Positions 32,821-40,330 of a DNA stretch of 43,915 bases are shown piece after piece. Origin of the DNA: Holophagales bacterium (GTDB taxonomy: Bacteria > Acidobacteriota > Thermoanaerobaculia > UBA5066); contig JADKBZ010000035.1 of the NCBI GenBank assembly GCA_016714815.1, forward strand, positions 1 to 43,915, written 5' to 3'. The notes under the pieces were generated by a model. That model ran no database searches. It worked only from the letters and a program-made list of their open reading frames with translations, and was not told the origin of the DNA. Numbering within the stretch: the first letter of the stretch is position 1; every line of letters starts with the position of its first letter. A program made the translations under genes and the position numbers.

Positions 32821-35442
32821 ATGCCTCGACGTCGCTCTCCAGGGCCGGCCTGCTGCGCCCTCGGCCTCTCGCTCGTGGTCTCCGCCGCCGCGGAGGCGGT
32901 CGACGTCCCTCTGACCGTCGTCGCGCGCGAGGCGACGGCGCGGAGCGGGGTCGTCGTCACGTCCGGGGTCCCGTTCGCGCGCGGGGTGCTCGCCGATCCC
33001 GGCCTCGTCCGCCTCCTCAGGGGCTCGGCCGAGCTCCCGCTCCAGGCGCGGCGGACGGCGTCGTGGCCCGACGGAAGCGTCCGATGGCTCCTCGCAGACT
33101 TCCCGGTCGACCTCCCGGCCGCACCGGGAAGCGTCGCGCTGACGCTCGGGACGGGAACCGCGCCCGCGCCCGTCTCCGGGGTGACGGTGAGTGACGGGGC
33201 GACGACGCTGACGGTAGCGACCGGCGCGTCGACGCACGTCTTCGAGAAGTCCGACCTCCTCGTCTCCGGAGTCCGTTTCGAGGTGGTCGTCGGCGGGACG
33301 ACGTATCGCGCGAGGCCCGAGTCGTGGGTCGTCGAGGAGCCCGGTCCGGTGAAAGGGGTCGTGCGGGTGGAAGGGCGCCTGGCGACGGCGGCGGGGAGCG
33401 ATCTCGGCAGCGCCGCCGTGCGGTTCCGCGCGCGGCTCGTCTTCTGGCGCAACGACGGGGCGGTCCGGGCGACGGCGACGTTCCAGAATCGCGGCCCCTT
33501 CTGCTGGGACGGATGGGACTGCACGCGGGCTCCGGCGGTCGTCCTTTCGCGCGCCTCGTTCGGGGCCGTGCTCCTCCCGACGGGCGGGCCTTACGTCTTC
33601 GGGCAGGGGGCCGAGAGGAGCTGGGACGTCCGCTTCCCGGCAGGCGGCGGGGCCGCGGCTCTCGTCGACGCGCGATTTGCCGCCGACGGTACCCTCGCCC
33701 CGGGAAGCTCACCTCCCGCGCCGCTGGCGTCCGCGTCTCCCGCCTACGTCGCCTCGACGGGGGCATGGGGCCGGATCGGCCTGCCGGCGTCGGGCCTGCC
33801 GGCGGAGCGGCAGGCGGACTTCGACCGCTTCGAGAAGCTCCAGCGGGCGAAGGTCCTTCCGGCCGACCTCGAGGACCCGCCGAACCTCGCGGGGATCACG
33901 ATCTGGCAGCACCTCGCTCCCGACCTCGCGTCGTGGAACGACTACGGCGACCTCCGCTGGGCCGGGAACGGCTGCGGGACCCTCTCGGGAAACCACTACG
34001 ACTGGTCGTACGGGATGGCGCTCCAGTACCTCCGGACGGGCCGCCTCCCGTTCCTCGACGCCGCCCGCCTCTTCGCGCGGCACGAGGAGGACCTCGACGT
34101 CTACCACTCCGCGGACGACGGCCCCGCGTTCAACTTCCAGAAGCAGTGGGAGGACCGCCCCTCGCACGACTCGCCCGACAACTGCTTCGGCGGCGGGCGC
34201 CCCACCCACACCTGGACGCAGGGCTATGCGCTCCACTGGCTGCTGACCGGAGACCCCCGCGGGCGGGAGGTCTTCGACGAGCTGCAGGAGGGGATCCGCC
34301 AGTATCTCTACGAGTCGTTCTCGGGCGAGGGGAACGTCTCGACCTCCGAGCTCCGGACGCACGGGTGGCTCGTCGAGAACCTCGTGGCGCGCTATCGCGT
34401 CGACCCGTCCGCCACGCTCCCGACGTCGAGCTACGGGCCGAAGACGATCCCGCGGGCGATCCAGGACGTCCTCTCCGACGTCTTCGCCCGCGAGGCGGCG
34501 GCGGGCGGGGCCGGCTTCACCGTCTGGGGCGAGCCGTGGGACGAGGGGTACCCGCACCAGCGCTCGGGCCTCCAGCACCTCTATTTCCTCGAGCCGGCGA
34601 TCGAGGCGTACGTGGAGGTCTTCAAGGGGAATGACCCGGCCTACGCCGCCGAGCTCCTCGGCCTGATCCGCCGGATGGCGACGTGGCTCGTCTCCGTCAG
34701 CTACGGCGGCGACACGAACGGCGAGGGGCTCTACCGCCCGCGGCAGGTCCCCTACACGTTCGACGCGCGCCAGCCGGTCGACGGCCAGTGGCAGGGCCAG
34801 GTCGTCTACGACCTGATGCTCGCCAACGCCCTCGCGTTCCTCGCCCGGGAGACGGGGCAGGCGAGCGACCTGGCGACGGCCCGTTCCTTCTTCGCCGACT
34901 ACGTCCGGTACGTGGGCGTCGTCCCTGGGGATACGTACGTCGACCCGGCCCGGAGGACGCCCGCCTCCTACAACTCGGCGGTCTTCGACGGGACGGAGTC
35001 GAAGATCCACGGCTGGTCGAACCGGTACGGGCAGTGGCTCCTCGCCGCGGAGTCGTCTGGCGGCGGCGCCTCGTTCCACACGCTCGCCCCCTGCCGCCTC
35101 GTCGACACGCGCAGCGCGGACGGCCCGTTAGGGGGGCCGGCGCTGGCCGGGGGGGCCACCCGGAGCTTCTCGCTCGCGGGCGTCTGTGGCGTCCCTGAGT
35201 CGGCCCGCGCCGTCTCGCTCAACGTCACGGTGACGCAGCCGGTGGCGTCCGGCTCGCTGTCCCTCTTCCCGGGAGGCACGTCGCTTCCAACGGCCTCGGC
35301 CATCAGCTTCGGCGCGGGGCGCACCCGGGCCAACAACTCGTTGATGGCCCTCGCCGCGGACGGTTCAGGCACGCTCTCCGTCCAGAACGCCAGCGCCGGT
35401 TCGGCCCACCTCATCCTCGACGTGAACGGGTGGTTCGAGTGA
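32821..35442 (+). CDS. Exported rhamnogalacturonan-lyase-like (PcRGLX/YetA-type) protein with C-terminal DVNGYF module
   Basis: ATG at 32821 precedes a signal peptide ('CCALGLSLVVSAAAEA'); the frame is open to 32719 but that part carries the leader hairpins. 873 residues, unbroken. The N-terminal domain has the PcRGLX/YetA signature: 'VPLTVVAREATARSGVVVTS', 'GVPFARGVLADPGLVRLL', 'LPLQARRTASWPDGSVRWLL'. The centre (about 370-720) is an Asp/His/Trp-rich alpha/alpha-toroid-like part ('NHYDWSYGMALQYLRTGR', 'RPTHTWTQGYALHWLLTGD', 'SELRTHGWLVENLVARYRV'). Residues about 755-873 are the module 'HTLAPCRLVDTR' to 'LILDVNGWFE'. Likely a surface enzyme on pectic or related polysaccharide; the exact activity is not established by sequence alone. 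Confidence 0.82.
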   Translation: MPRRRSPGPACCALGLSLVVSAAAEAVDVPLTVVAREATARSGVVVTSGVPFARGVLADPGLVRLLRGSAELPLQARRTASWPDGSVRWLLADFPVDLPAAPGSVALTLGTGTAPAPVSGVTVSDGATTLTVATGASTHVFEKSDLLVSGVRFEVVVGGTTYRARPESWVVEEPGPVKGVVRVEGRLATAAGSDLGSAAVRFRARLVFWRNDGAVRATATFQNRGPFCWDGWDCTRAPAVVLSRASFGAVLLPTGGPYVFGQGAERSWDVRFPAGGGAAALVDARFAADGTLAPGSSPPAPLASASPAYVASTGAWGRIGLPASGLPAERQADFDRFEKLQRAKVLPADLEDPPNLAGITIWQHLAPDLASWNDYGDLRWAGNGCGTLSGNHYDWSYGMALQYLRTGRLPFLDAARLFARHEEDLDVYHSADDGPAFNFQKQWEDRPSHDSPDNCFGGGRPTHTWTQGYALHWLLTGDPRGREVFDELQEGIRQYLYESFSGEGNVSTSELRTHGWLVENLVARYRVDPSATLPTSSYGPKTIPRAIQDVLSDVFAREAAAGGAGFTVWGEPWDEGYPHQRSGLQHLYFLEPAIEAYVEVFKGNDPAYAAELLGLIRRMATWLVSVSYGGDTNGEGLYRPRQVPYTFDARQPVDGQWQGQVVYDLMLANALAFLARETGQASDLATARSFFADYVRYVGVVPGDTYVDPARRTPASYNSAVFDGTESKIHGWSNRYGQWLLAAESSGGGASFHTLAPCRLVDTRSADGPLGGPALAGGATRSFSLAGVCGVPESARAVSLNVTVTQPVASGSLSLFPGGTSLPTASAISFGAGRTRANNSLMALAADGSGTLSVQNASAGSAHLILDVNGWFE

Positions 35443-35454
35443 CGGCGGGCCGTC
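35441..35454. terminator. Short hairpin after the lyase-like gene
   Basis: GACGG-CGGG-CCGTC begins within the stop codon of the lyase-like gene and lies between convergent genes; weak on its own. Confidence 0.3.
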
Positions 35455-35464
35455 GCGGCGCCGT

Positions 35465-36226
35465 TCAGCGCGGCGGGTTCTTCTCCCAGGTCCCGTAGAC
35501 CGGGTTCGGGAGGGCGAAGAAGCGGATGCCGAAATCGCCGAAGGCGGACTCGGGCTGGTTTCGCAGCGACTGGCTCTGGTCGGGGAAGTCCTGGATGTTG
35601 TCGCCGACCCAGACGAGGATCTCGGCCGGTCCGAGGCCGGGAACGGCGGTGCCGCTGGCGACGCTCTTCCAGCGCCCTTCCTTGCGGTCCTCGCCGTCGT
35701 CGGCCCGGCAGACGAGGATGTCGTAGGGAAGCGACACGGCCCGGAGGTTCGCGGAAACCTCGGAGCAGAGCGACTGCACCGTGTTTGTGACGACGGCGAC
35801 GCGTCCGCCGAGCTTCTGCACGCCGGCGAGGAACGTCGCGGCTCCCGGCACCGGCAGGCGCTCGCCCCGCTTCACCCAGGCCTTCCAGGCGGCGTCCGAG
35901 TGGACCTGGCCCTGGCGCTGGAGCTCGACCTCGTAGGTGGAGTTGTCGAGGATCGTCTCGTCGGCGTCGACGGAGATGGCCCAGCTCCCCGCGGGCCTGC
36001 CAGCGCTCAGCTTCGCGGCGGCCTCGAGCGCGAGGCGGTACGTCTGGAGGCTGATCGCGCGGTACTCGGCCGAGTCGCGCAGCCAGTGCAGCTCGTCGGA
36101 CGGGAGGAAGGGCGCGGCGGCGGAGCCCGGCGCCGTCTTCGGCGCCGGCGTGGCCGGGGCGCAGGAAAAGAGCGAGAACGGAAGGAGGAGGAGGACGGCC
36201 CGAAGCGAAACGAGGGGGCTTCTCAT
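35465..36226 (-). CDS. HAD-superfamily acid phosphatase lipoprotein (e(P4)/class C type)
   Basis: 253 residues from ATG 36226. Lipobox in 'LLLLPFSLFSC' (Cys22). The mature protein has 'WLRDSAEYRAISLQTYRLAL', the HAD nucleophile motif 'DADETILDNS' (D87, D89), 'WVKRGERLPVPGAATFLAGV', the second HAD motif 'AVVTNT', and a C-terminal acidic motif in 'WVGDNIQDFPD', all as in the lipoprotein e(P4) 5'-nucleotidase/acid phosphatase family. Family role: dephosphorylation of nucleotides or phosphomonoesters outside the inner membrane. It is transcribed towards the lyase-like gene and is not evidently in an operon. Confidence 0.9.
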   Translation of the reverse strand: MRSPLVSLRAVLLLLPFSLFSCAPATPAPKTAPGSAAAPFLPSDELHWLRDSAEYRAISLQTYRLALEAAAKLSAGRPAGSWAISVDADETILDNSTYEVELQRQGQVHSDAAWKAWVKRGERLPVPGAATFLAGVQKLGGRVAVVTNTVQSLCSEVSANLRAVSLPYDILVCRADDGEDRKEGRWKSVASGTAVPGLGPAEILVWVGDNIQDFPDQSQSLRNQPESAFGDFGIRFFALPNPVYGTWEKNPPR

Positions 36227-36382
36227 GCGGATCGTCGAGTGTAGCCGGAACGAGGCGCCGCGGGAGGGGCCACCCTCCTCGGCCCGTTCCCGTCCTCAAT
36301 CGCGCTCCTCCGCGTGTGACGCCGGTCACCCCGGCGGCAGGGCGAGCTTGAATACGGACCTTCGCCGCCTCATCGTCCACGC

Positions 36383-38225
36383 GTGAGGCACGCGCTCCTG
36401 CTCGTCTTCCTCCTCCCGGGCCTGGCCCCGGCCGCCGGCGTCGTCGGAAACGGGACGCCCGGCTCCTGCACCGAGGCCGCTCTGAACGCCGCCCTCTCCG
36501 GCGGAGGGATCGTCACCTTCTCGTGCGGCGGGAGCGCCGTGACGATCCCGATCACTTCCACGAAGACGATCTCGGCGGCCCTGGCGACGGACGTCGACGG
36601 CGGCGGGCTCGTCACGCTCGACGGCCAGGACGCCGTCCGGATCTTCTCCGTCGACTATCAGCGGCAGCTCGCGCTCCGGAACCTGACGCTCCGCCGCGGC
36701 CGCGCAGTCGACTACGGCGCGGGCGTCCGGAGCGCCTTCCACGAACGGGGGACCCAGGCGCTGACCGTCGCGAACGTCCGCTTCGAGGACAACGTCTGCA
36801 CCCAGGCGGGCGACGACGTCGGAGGCGGGGCGCTCTACCTCCTCGGCGGCGTCTCGACCGTCGACGCCGGCACCTTCCTGCGAAACCGCGGCGGCAACGG
36901 CGGGGCGGTCGGATACCTCGGCGGCGACAGGACGGGCCCCGCGAACGGACTGACGATCCGGGATTCCGTCTTCGTCGGCAACGAGACGCAGGCCCGCGTC
37001 TCGAGTTTCGGAGCGACGGGTGGGGCGATCTACGTCGACGGCGCGGGGGACGGCGAGGTGCGGATCGAGCGCTGCGCCTTCCGCGACAACGCCGGCTGGG
37101 CCGGCGGCGCGATCCACTCCGTGATGTACCAGAGCCCGCAGGCGCTCGTGATCGTCGACTCGACGTTCCTCGAGAACCGGGCCACCGGGGGGAACGGCGG
37201 GGCGATCTACCACCAGGACGGGGCGCTCAACTTCACGGGCTCGCTCGTCGCCGGGAACGGCGCCTACAGCCAGGGGGGCGGCCTCTGGCTCTACCATCCG
37301 ACGGCGGCGACGATCACGAACGTCACCTTCACGGGGAACCGGGCGGAAGGGGCCGTGGCGCCTTCCGGTTACGCGATCGGCGGCGCCTTCTCGATCTATC
37401 CGTCCGGCCCGAACGTCACGCTCTCCCACCTCACCGTCACCCACAATCACGCGGGCTGGACCGGGGGCGGCATCACCGTCGCGGCACCCGCCTCGAACGT
37501 GACGATTCGCGCCTCCATCGTGGCGTACAACACCGCGGCCAACGGCGGGAACCCCTGGAACATCGGGAAGAACTGCGACGTCGGCTCGCCGCAGATGACG
37601 AATGGCGGCGACGTCATCGAGTTCCCCCAGCGAAACCTCGGCGACGGCAACGACGAGAACTGCGTCGCCGTCCCCGTCATCGCCGATCCGCGCCTCGGCC
37701 CTCTCGCGGACCACGGCGGCCTCGTGGAGACGGTCTCGCTCCTTCCCGGTAGCCCAGGCCGTGGACGCGGCGTTCGCCGGCTGCTGGTCCGCGGTGGACG
37801 CCCGGGGCGCGGCGCGGCCCGCGGGGGTGCGCTGCGACGTGGGCGCGTTCGAGGGGACCGAGACGGCCGTCCGCTTCTACGCCGTGAGCCCCTGCCGCGT
37901 CCTCGACACGCGCCTCGGCTCCGGCACGCCCGTCCCCGCGAACGGGACGCTCTCCTTCGACGCGGCCGGTACGTGCGGCGTCCCGGCCGACGCGCGCGCC
38001 CTCGCCGTGAACGTCACGGGCGTCGTCCCCGCCGCGGACGGCGTCCTCAGGCTCTCCGGCGCGGGGAGCGCGACGCCCGTCTCCCAGGTCCTGGCGCTCC
38101 GGACGGGGCGGACGCGCGCCTCGGCCGCGGTCGCCGTCCCGGGCGCGCTCGGGCGCCTCAGGGTCCGGAACGACTCGGCGCTGGGGACGCACGTCATCCT
38201 CGACGTCTCGGGCTACTTCCGCTGA
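36383..38225 (+). CDS. Exported right-handed beta-helix protein with C-terminal DVNGYF module (frameshift near 37750)
   Basis: GTG at 36383; signal peptide 'MRHALLLVFLLPGLAPAAG'. Residues about 20-450 are parallel beta-helix repeats with many 'GGAIY', 'GGALYL' and 'FxxNxA' rungs as in pectate-lyase-like and Pmp-type proteins ('NVRFEDNVCTQ', 'SVFVGNETQ', 'CAFRDNAGWAGGAIH', 'NVTFTGNRAEG'). The frame breaks at 'LLPGSP' near 37750; removing one G gives 'LLPGSPAVDAAFAGC' and continues to 'CDVGAFEG' and the module 'FYAVSPCRVLDTR' to 'VILDVSGYFR'. The joined product is about 613 residues. Probably surface-attached and carbohydrate-binding or -cleaving; no catalytic residues can be assigned. Confidence 0.8.
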
Positions 38226-38340
38226 GGGTCTTCCCGCCTCGACCCTTGCGGATCTCACCCGGCCCCGGCAACCTTCCGGGAGCGGCCGCGTAGAAACCCG
38301 GGCATCTCTGTCCGAACGTCTGATTTACCAGGGGGCCTTC

Positions 38341-38994
38341 GTGAACGACATCCGTCAATTCGGTGAGCAGGTCGAGGGGTACCCGGTCCCCGTTCTGAAC
38401 GAACGCGAGATCCGCGCGGCGGCGGGAATCCTCTTTCTCGCCACCTTCCTCGCGCTCCTCTTCATCCTCTTCCGCGGGAACTTCGTCCCCATCAAGTTCG
38501 TGATTCCCTTCTTCCTCGCGGATTTCCTCGTACGCGTGGGCCTCAGCCCCCGCTTCTCGCCCACCCTTATCCTCGGGCGCCTGATCGTCGGGAACCAGAC
38601 CCCGGAATACGTGGCCGCGGAGCCCAAGCGCCTCGCCTGGATCATCGGGGTCGCCCTGTCGGCCACGATGTTCGTCCTCATGGTGGTGATGAACACCTAC
38701 AGCCCCGTCACCGGGATCATCTGTCTCGTCTGCCTGATCTTCCTTTTCTTCGAGTCCGCATTCGGGATCTGCCTCGGCTGCAAGTTCTATCGGCTCGTCT
38801 ACCGAGAGATGCCGGTGCTGTGCCCCGGTGAGGTGTGCGAGGTGAAGGCGCGCCAGCCGATCCAGAAGACCTCGCTCGTCCAGGTACTCGTCCTCGTCGT
38901 CTCGATCGCGCTGATGGCGGCGGCGGCCGGCACCCTCACGAAGACCCTCTCCGTCCAGCCCCATCCCCTGTTCGGGGCGGAACTGAAGCCCTGA
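38341..38994 (+). CDS. DUF4395 membrane protein
   Basis: 217 residues from GTG 38341. Five hydrophobic segments: 'AAAGILFLATFLALLFILF', 'IKFVIPFFLADFLVRVGLSP', 'LAWIIGVALSATMFVLMVVM', 'ITGIICLVCLIFLFFESAFG' and 'VQVLVLVVSIALMAAAAGTL'. 'FLADFLVRVGLSPRFSPTLI' and 'ESAFGICLGCKFY' are the DUF4395 hallmarks; the Cys pair in 'CLGC' recalls thiol or sulfur handling, which has been proposed for relatives, but no role is proven. It is followed by a possible 47-residue ORF. Confidence 0.85.
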   Translation: MNDIRQFGEQVEGYPVPVLNEREIRAAAGILFLATFLALLFILFRGNFVPIKFVIPFFLADFLVRVGLSPRFSPTLILGRLIVGNQTPEYVAAEPKRLAWIIGVALSATMFVLMVVMNTYSPVTGIICLVCLIFLFFESAFGICLGCKFYRLVYREMPVLCPGEVCEVKARQPIQKTSLVQVLVLVVSIALMAAAAGTLTKTLSVQPHPLFGAELKP

Positions 38995-39022
38995 CGCGAG
39001 GCCCTGATTCGTGGAGGGCACC

Positions 39023-39166
39023 ATGAATCCGAAAAGGCCCCTGGCCCGGCTCGCGGACGTCCTGGTCAACGTCAGACTGCGGCTTTCGCCCCTCTGGGCC
39101 GGCCGATGCCCGAGGAGGAGTCTGGTGAATCGCGAGCCCCTTCGGGATGGCCGCCGCGTCATTTGA
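39023..39166 (+). CDS. Possible small basic protein
   Basis: ATG at 39023 is preceded by GGAGGG at good spacing and lies 28 bases after the DUF4395 stop. The 47-residue product starts 'MNPKRPLARLADVLVNVRLR', is strongly basic and has no close pattern I know. Its end overlaps the end of the convergent gene by 8 bases. Size and lack of recognisable pattern keep this tentative. Confidence 0.3.
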   Translation: MNPKRPLARLADVLVNVRLRLSPLWAGRCPRRSLVNREPLRDGRRVI

Positions 39167-39491
39167 CGAGCGAGCACCCGAGGTAGCCGAACAGGACGAC
39201 GCAGAGGGCGATCTGGCCGTAGAGCCAGAGCGGACCCTTCCTGCGCTCGAGCATGGCGAGCTTGCGCCCTCGCCGTCTCTCCGCCGGCGTGAGCGCGGGC
39301 GAATCGTGCCGGGGGTCCTTCCGAATCTGCTCCAGGATGGCGAGCGCCTCGCGGCGGGCGGCCTCCGGGTCGTCTCCGACCGGTTTCCTGGAGGCTGGCG
39401 AGGAGAGTCGTGACCTCATCGGCGTCTGTGCGGAAGGGCTCGGCGTGCGGCCGGAAGAGGACGATCGCGGGGCGTTCGAAGAGCCGTTCAT
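39159..39491 (-). CDS. C-terminally anchored small membrane protein
   Basis: 110 residues from ATG 39491. The N-terminal 45 residues are Ser/Pro/Arg-rich and probably disordered. A helical segment 'EAARREALAILEQIRKDPRH' follows, then a basic patch 'RRRGRKLAMLERRKG' and a single membrane helix at the C-terminus ('LWLYGQIALCVVLFGYLGCS'). This tail-anchored layout with positive inside flank is consistent with a real gene despite no recognised family. Convergent with the DUF4395 neighbourhood and divergent from the VapBC pair. Confidence 0.65.
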   Translation of the reverse strand: MNGSSNAPRSSSSGRTPSPSAQTPMRSRLSSPASRKPVGDDPEAARREALAILEQIRKDPRHDSPALTPAERRRGRKLAMLERRKGPLWLYGQIALCVVLFGYLGCSLVK

Positions 39492-39613
39492 GACCTGCGC
39501 ATTAGCAAAACGTGTGCCTCTTTGCCCGTCCGCCCCTTGCCGGCCGAGCTACTGGAAGTACCCGTGTACTCCTCCGCGCTCTACATCTGGTAGTGTGTAC
39601 GAAGAGGTGTAGC

Positions 39614-39826
39614 GTGCGTACCAACATCGTGCTCGACGACGACCTCGTCCGGGAGGCCTCCCGGCTGACCGGAATCCGAACGAAGCGTTCCCTCGTCGAC
39701 GAGGCCCTGCGCCTCCTCGTGAAGACGAAGAAGCGCCGCTCGATTCTGGCGCTGAAGGGGAAGATCCAGTTCGCCGACGGCTATGACCACAAGGCCCTTC
39801 GAGGGCGAGACCTTGATCCTCGTTGA
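39614..39826 (+). CDS. vapB: VapB-type antitoxin
   Basis: GTG at 39614 begins 'VRTNIVLDDDLVREASRLTG', the N-terminus of the VapB family that pairs with PIN toxins; the frame upstream of it is not protein-like. 70 residues: a short strand/helix DNA-binding part ('TNIVLDDDLVREASR', 'TKRSLVDEALRLLVKTKKRR') and a C-terminal toxin-binding tail. The preceding 120 bases are less GC-rich than the rest of the window and contain CTAC-ATCTG-GTAG and two GTGTAC elements that may be part of an autoregulatory operator. Coupled to the toxin gene by overlap. Confidence 0.85.
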   Translation: MRTNIVLDDDLVREASRLTGIRTKRSLVDEALRLLVKTKKRRSILALKGKIQFADGYDHKALRGRDLDPR

Positions 39827-40220
39827 CAGCTCGGTTCTCATCAGCTTCTTCCGCGGGCAGGAGACGCCCGCGGTCCGGTACCTCGCCGAGATCGAAGCCT
39901 CCGGGGAGGCTGCCAGCTGGGCGCTCCCGCTCGTCTGCCTACAGGAGATCCTGCAAGGCGCGAGGAACGAGCGGAGCGAAAAGCCGCCGCGCAGCGCTCT
40001 CGAGACGCAGGAGATCGTCGGTCCCGCGGAGCCTCTGGCGGTTCACGTCGAAGCCGCGCGGATCTTCTTCGACTGCCGGCGGAAGGGGCTGACGGTTCGC
40101 AGCTCGACGGACTGCCTGATCGCCGCCCTCGCGCTCGAACGGGGCGACGTCCTCCTCCACGACGACGTGGACTTCGACGCGATCGCCAGAGTCCGCCCGC
40201 TCCGGTCTACCCGCGGTTAG
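39783..40220 (+). CDS. vapC: VapC-type PIN-domain ribonuclease toxin
   Basis: The frame opens at ATG 39783 (145 residues), but TTG 39813, with GAGGG upstream and giving 'LILVDSSVLISFF' at the N-terminus, is the more family-like start. Either overlaps the antitoxin gene. PIN-domain acidic residues, numbered from the ATG: D15 in 'LVDSSV', E55 in 'VCLQEILQG', D110 in 'SSTDCLIAALAL', and D128/D130 in 'HDDVDFDAIA'. These bind Mg2+ for RNA cleavage; VapC toxins commonly cut tRNA or rRNA. All key residues are present, so the toxin is probably active. Confidence 0.88.
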   Translation: MTTRPFEGETLILVDSSVLISFFRGQETPAVRYLAEIEASGEAASWALPLVCLQEILQGARNERSEKPPRSALETQEIVGPAEPLAVHVEAARIFFDCRRKGLTVRSSTDCLIAALALERGDVLLHDDVDFDAIARVRPLRSTRG

Positions 40221-40285
40221 ACGACTTCGCGGCCGGGGGGCCAGTCTTGCTCTCGGCGCGCGCCCCCAATCCCGATTCCGGGTAC

Positions 40286-40330
40286 GGTCGGGGAGGGGAC
40301 GGGGCTCCTCCCCGTCCCCTCCCCCCGACC
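40286..40330. terminator. Very strong bidirectional terminator
   Basis: Left arm GGTCGGGGAGGGGACGGGG (40286-40304), loop CTCCT, right arm CCCCGTCCCCT (40310-40320) continuing CCCCCCGACC (40321-40330). Apart from two extra C's in the right arm, all 19 bases pair. It separates VapC from the convergent giant surface-protein gene. Confidence 0.75.
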
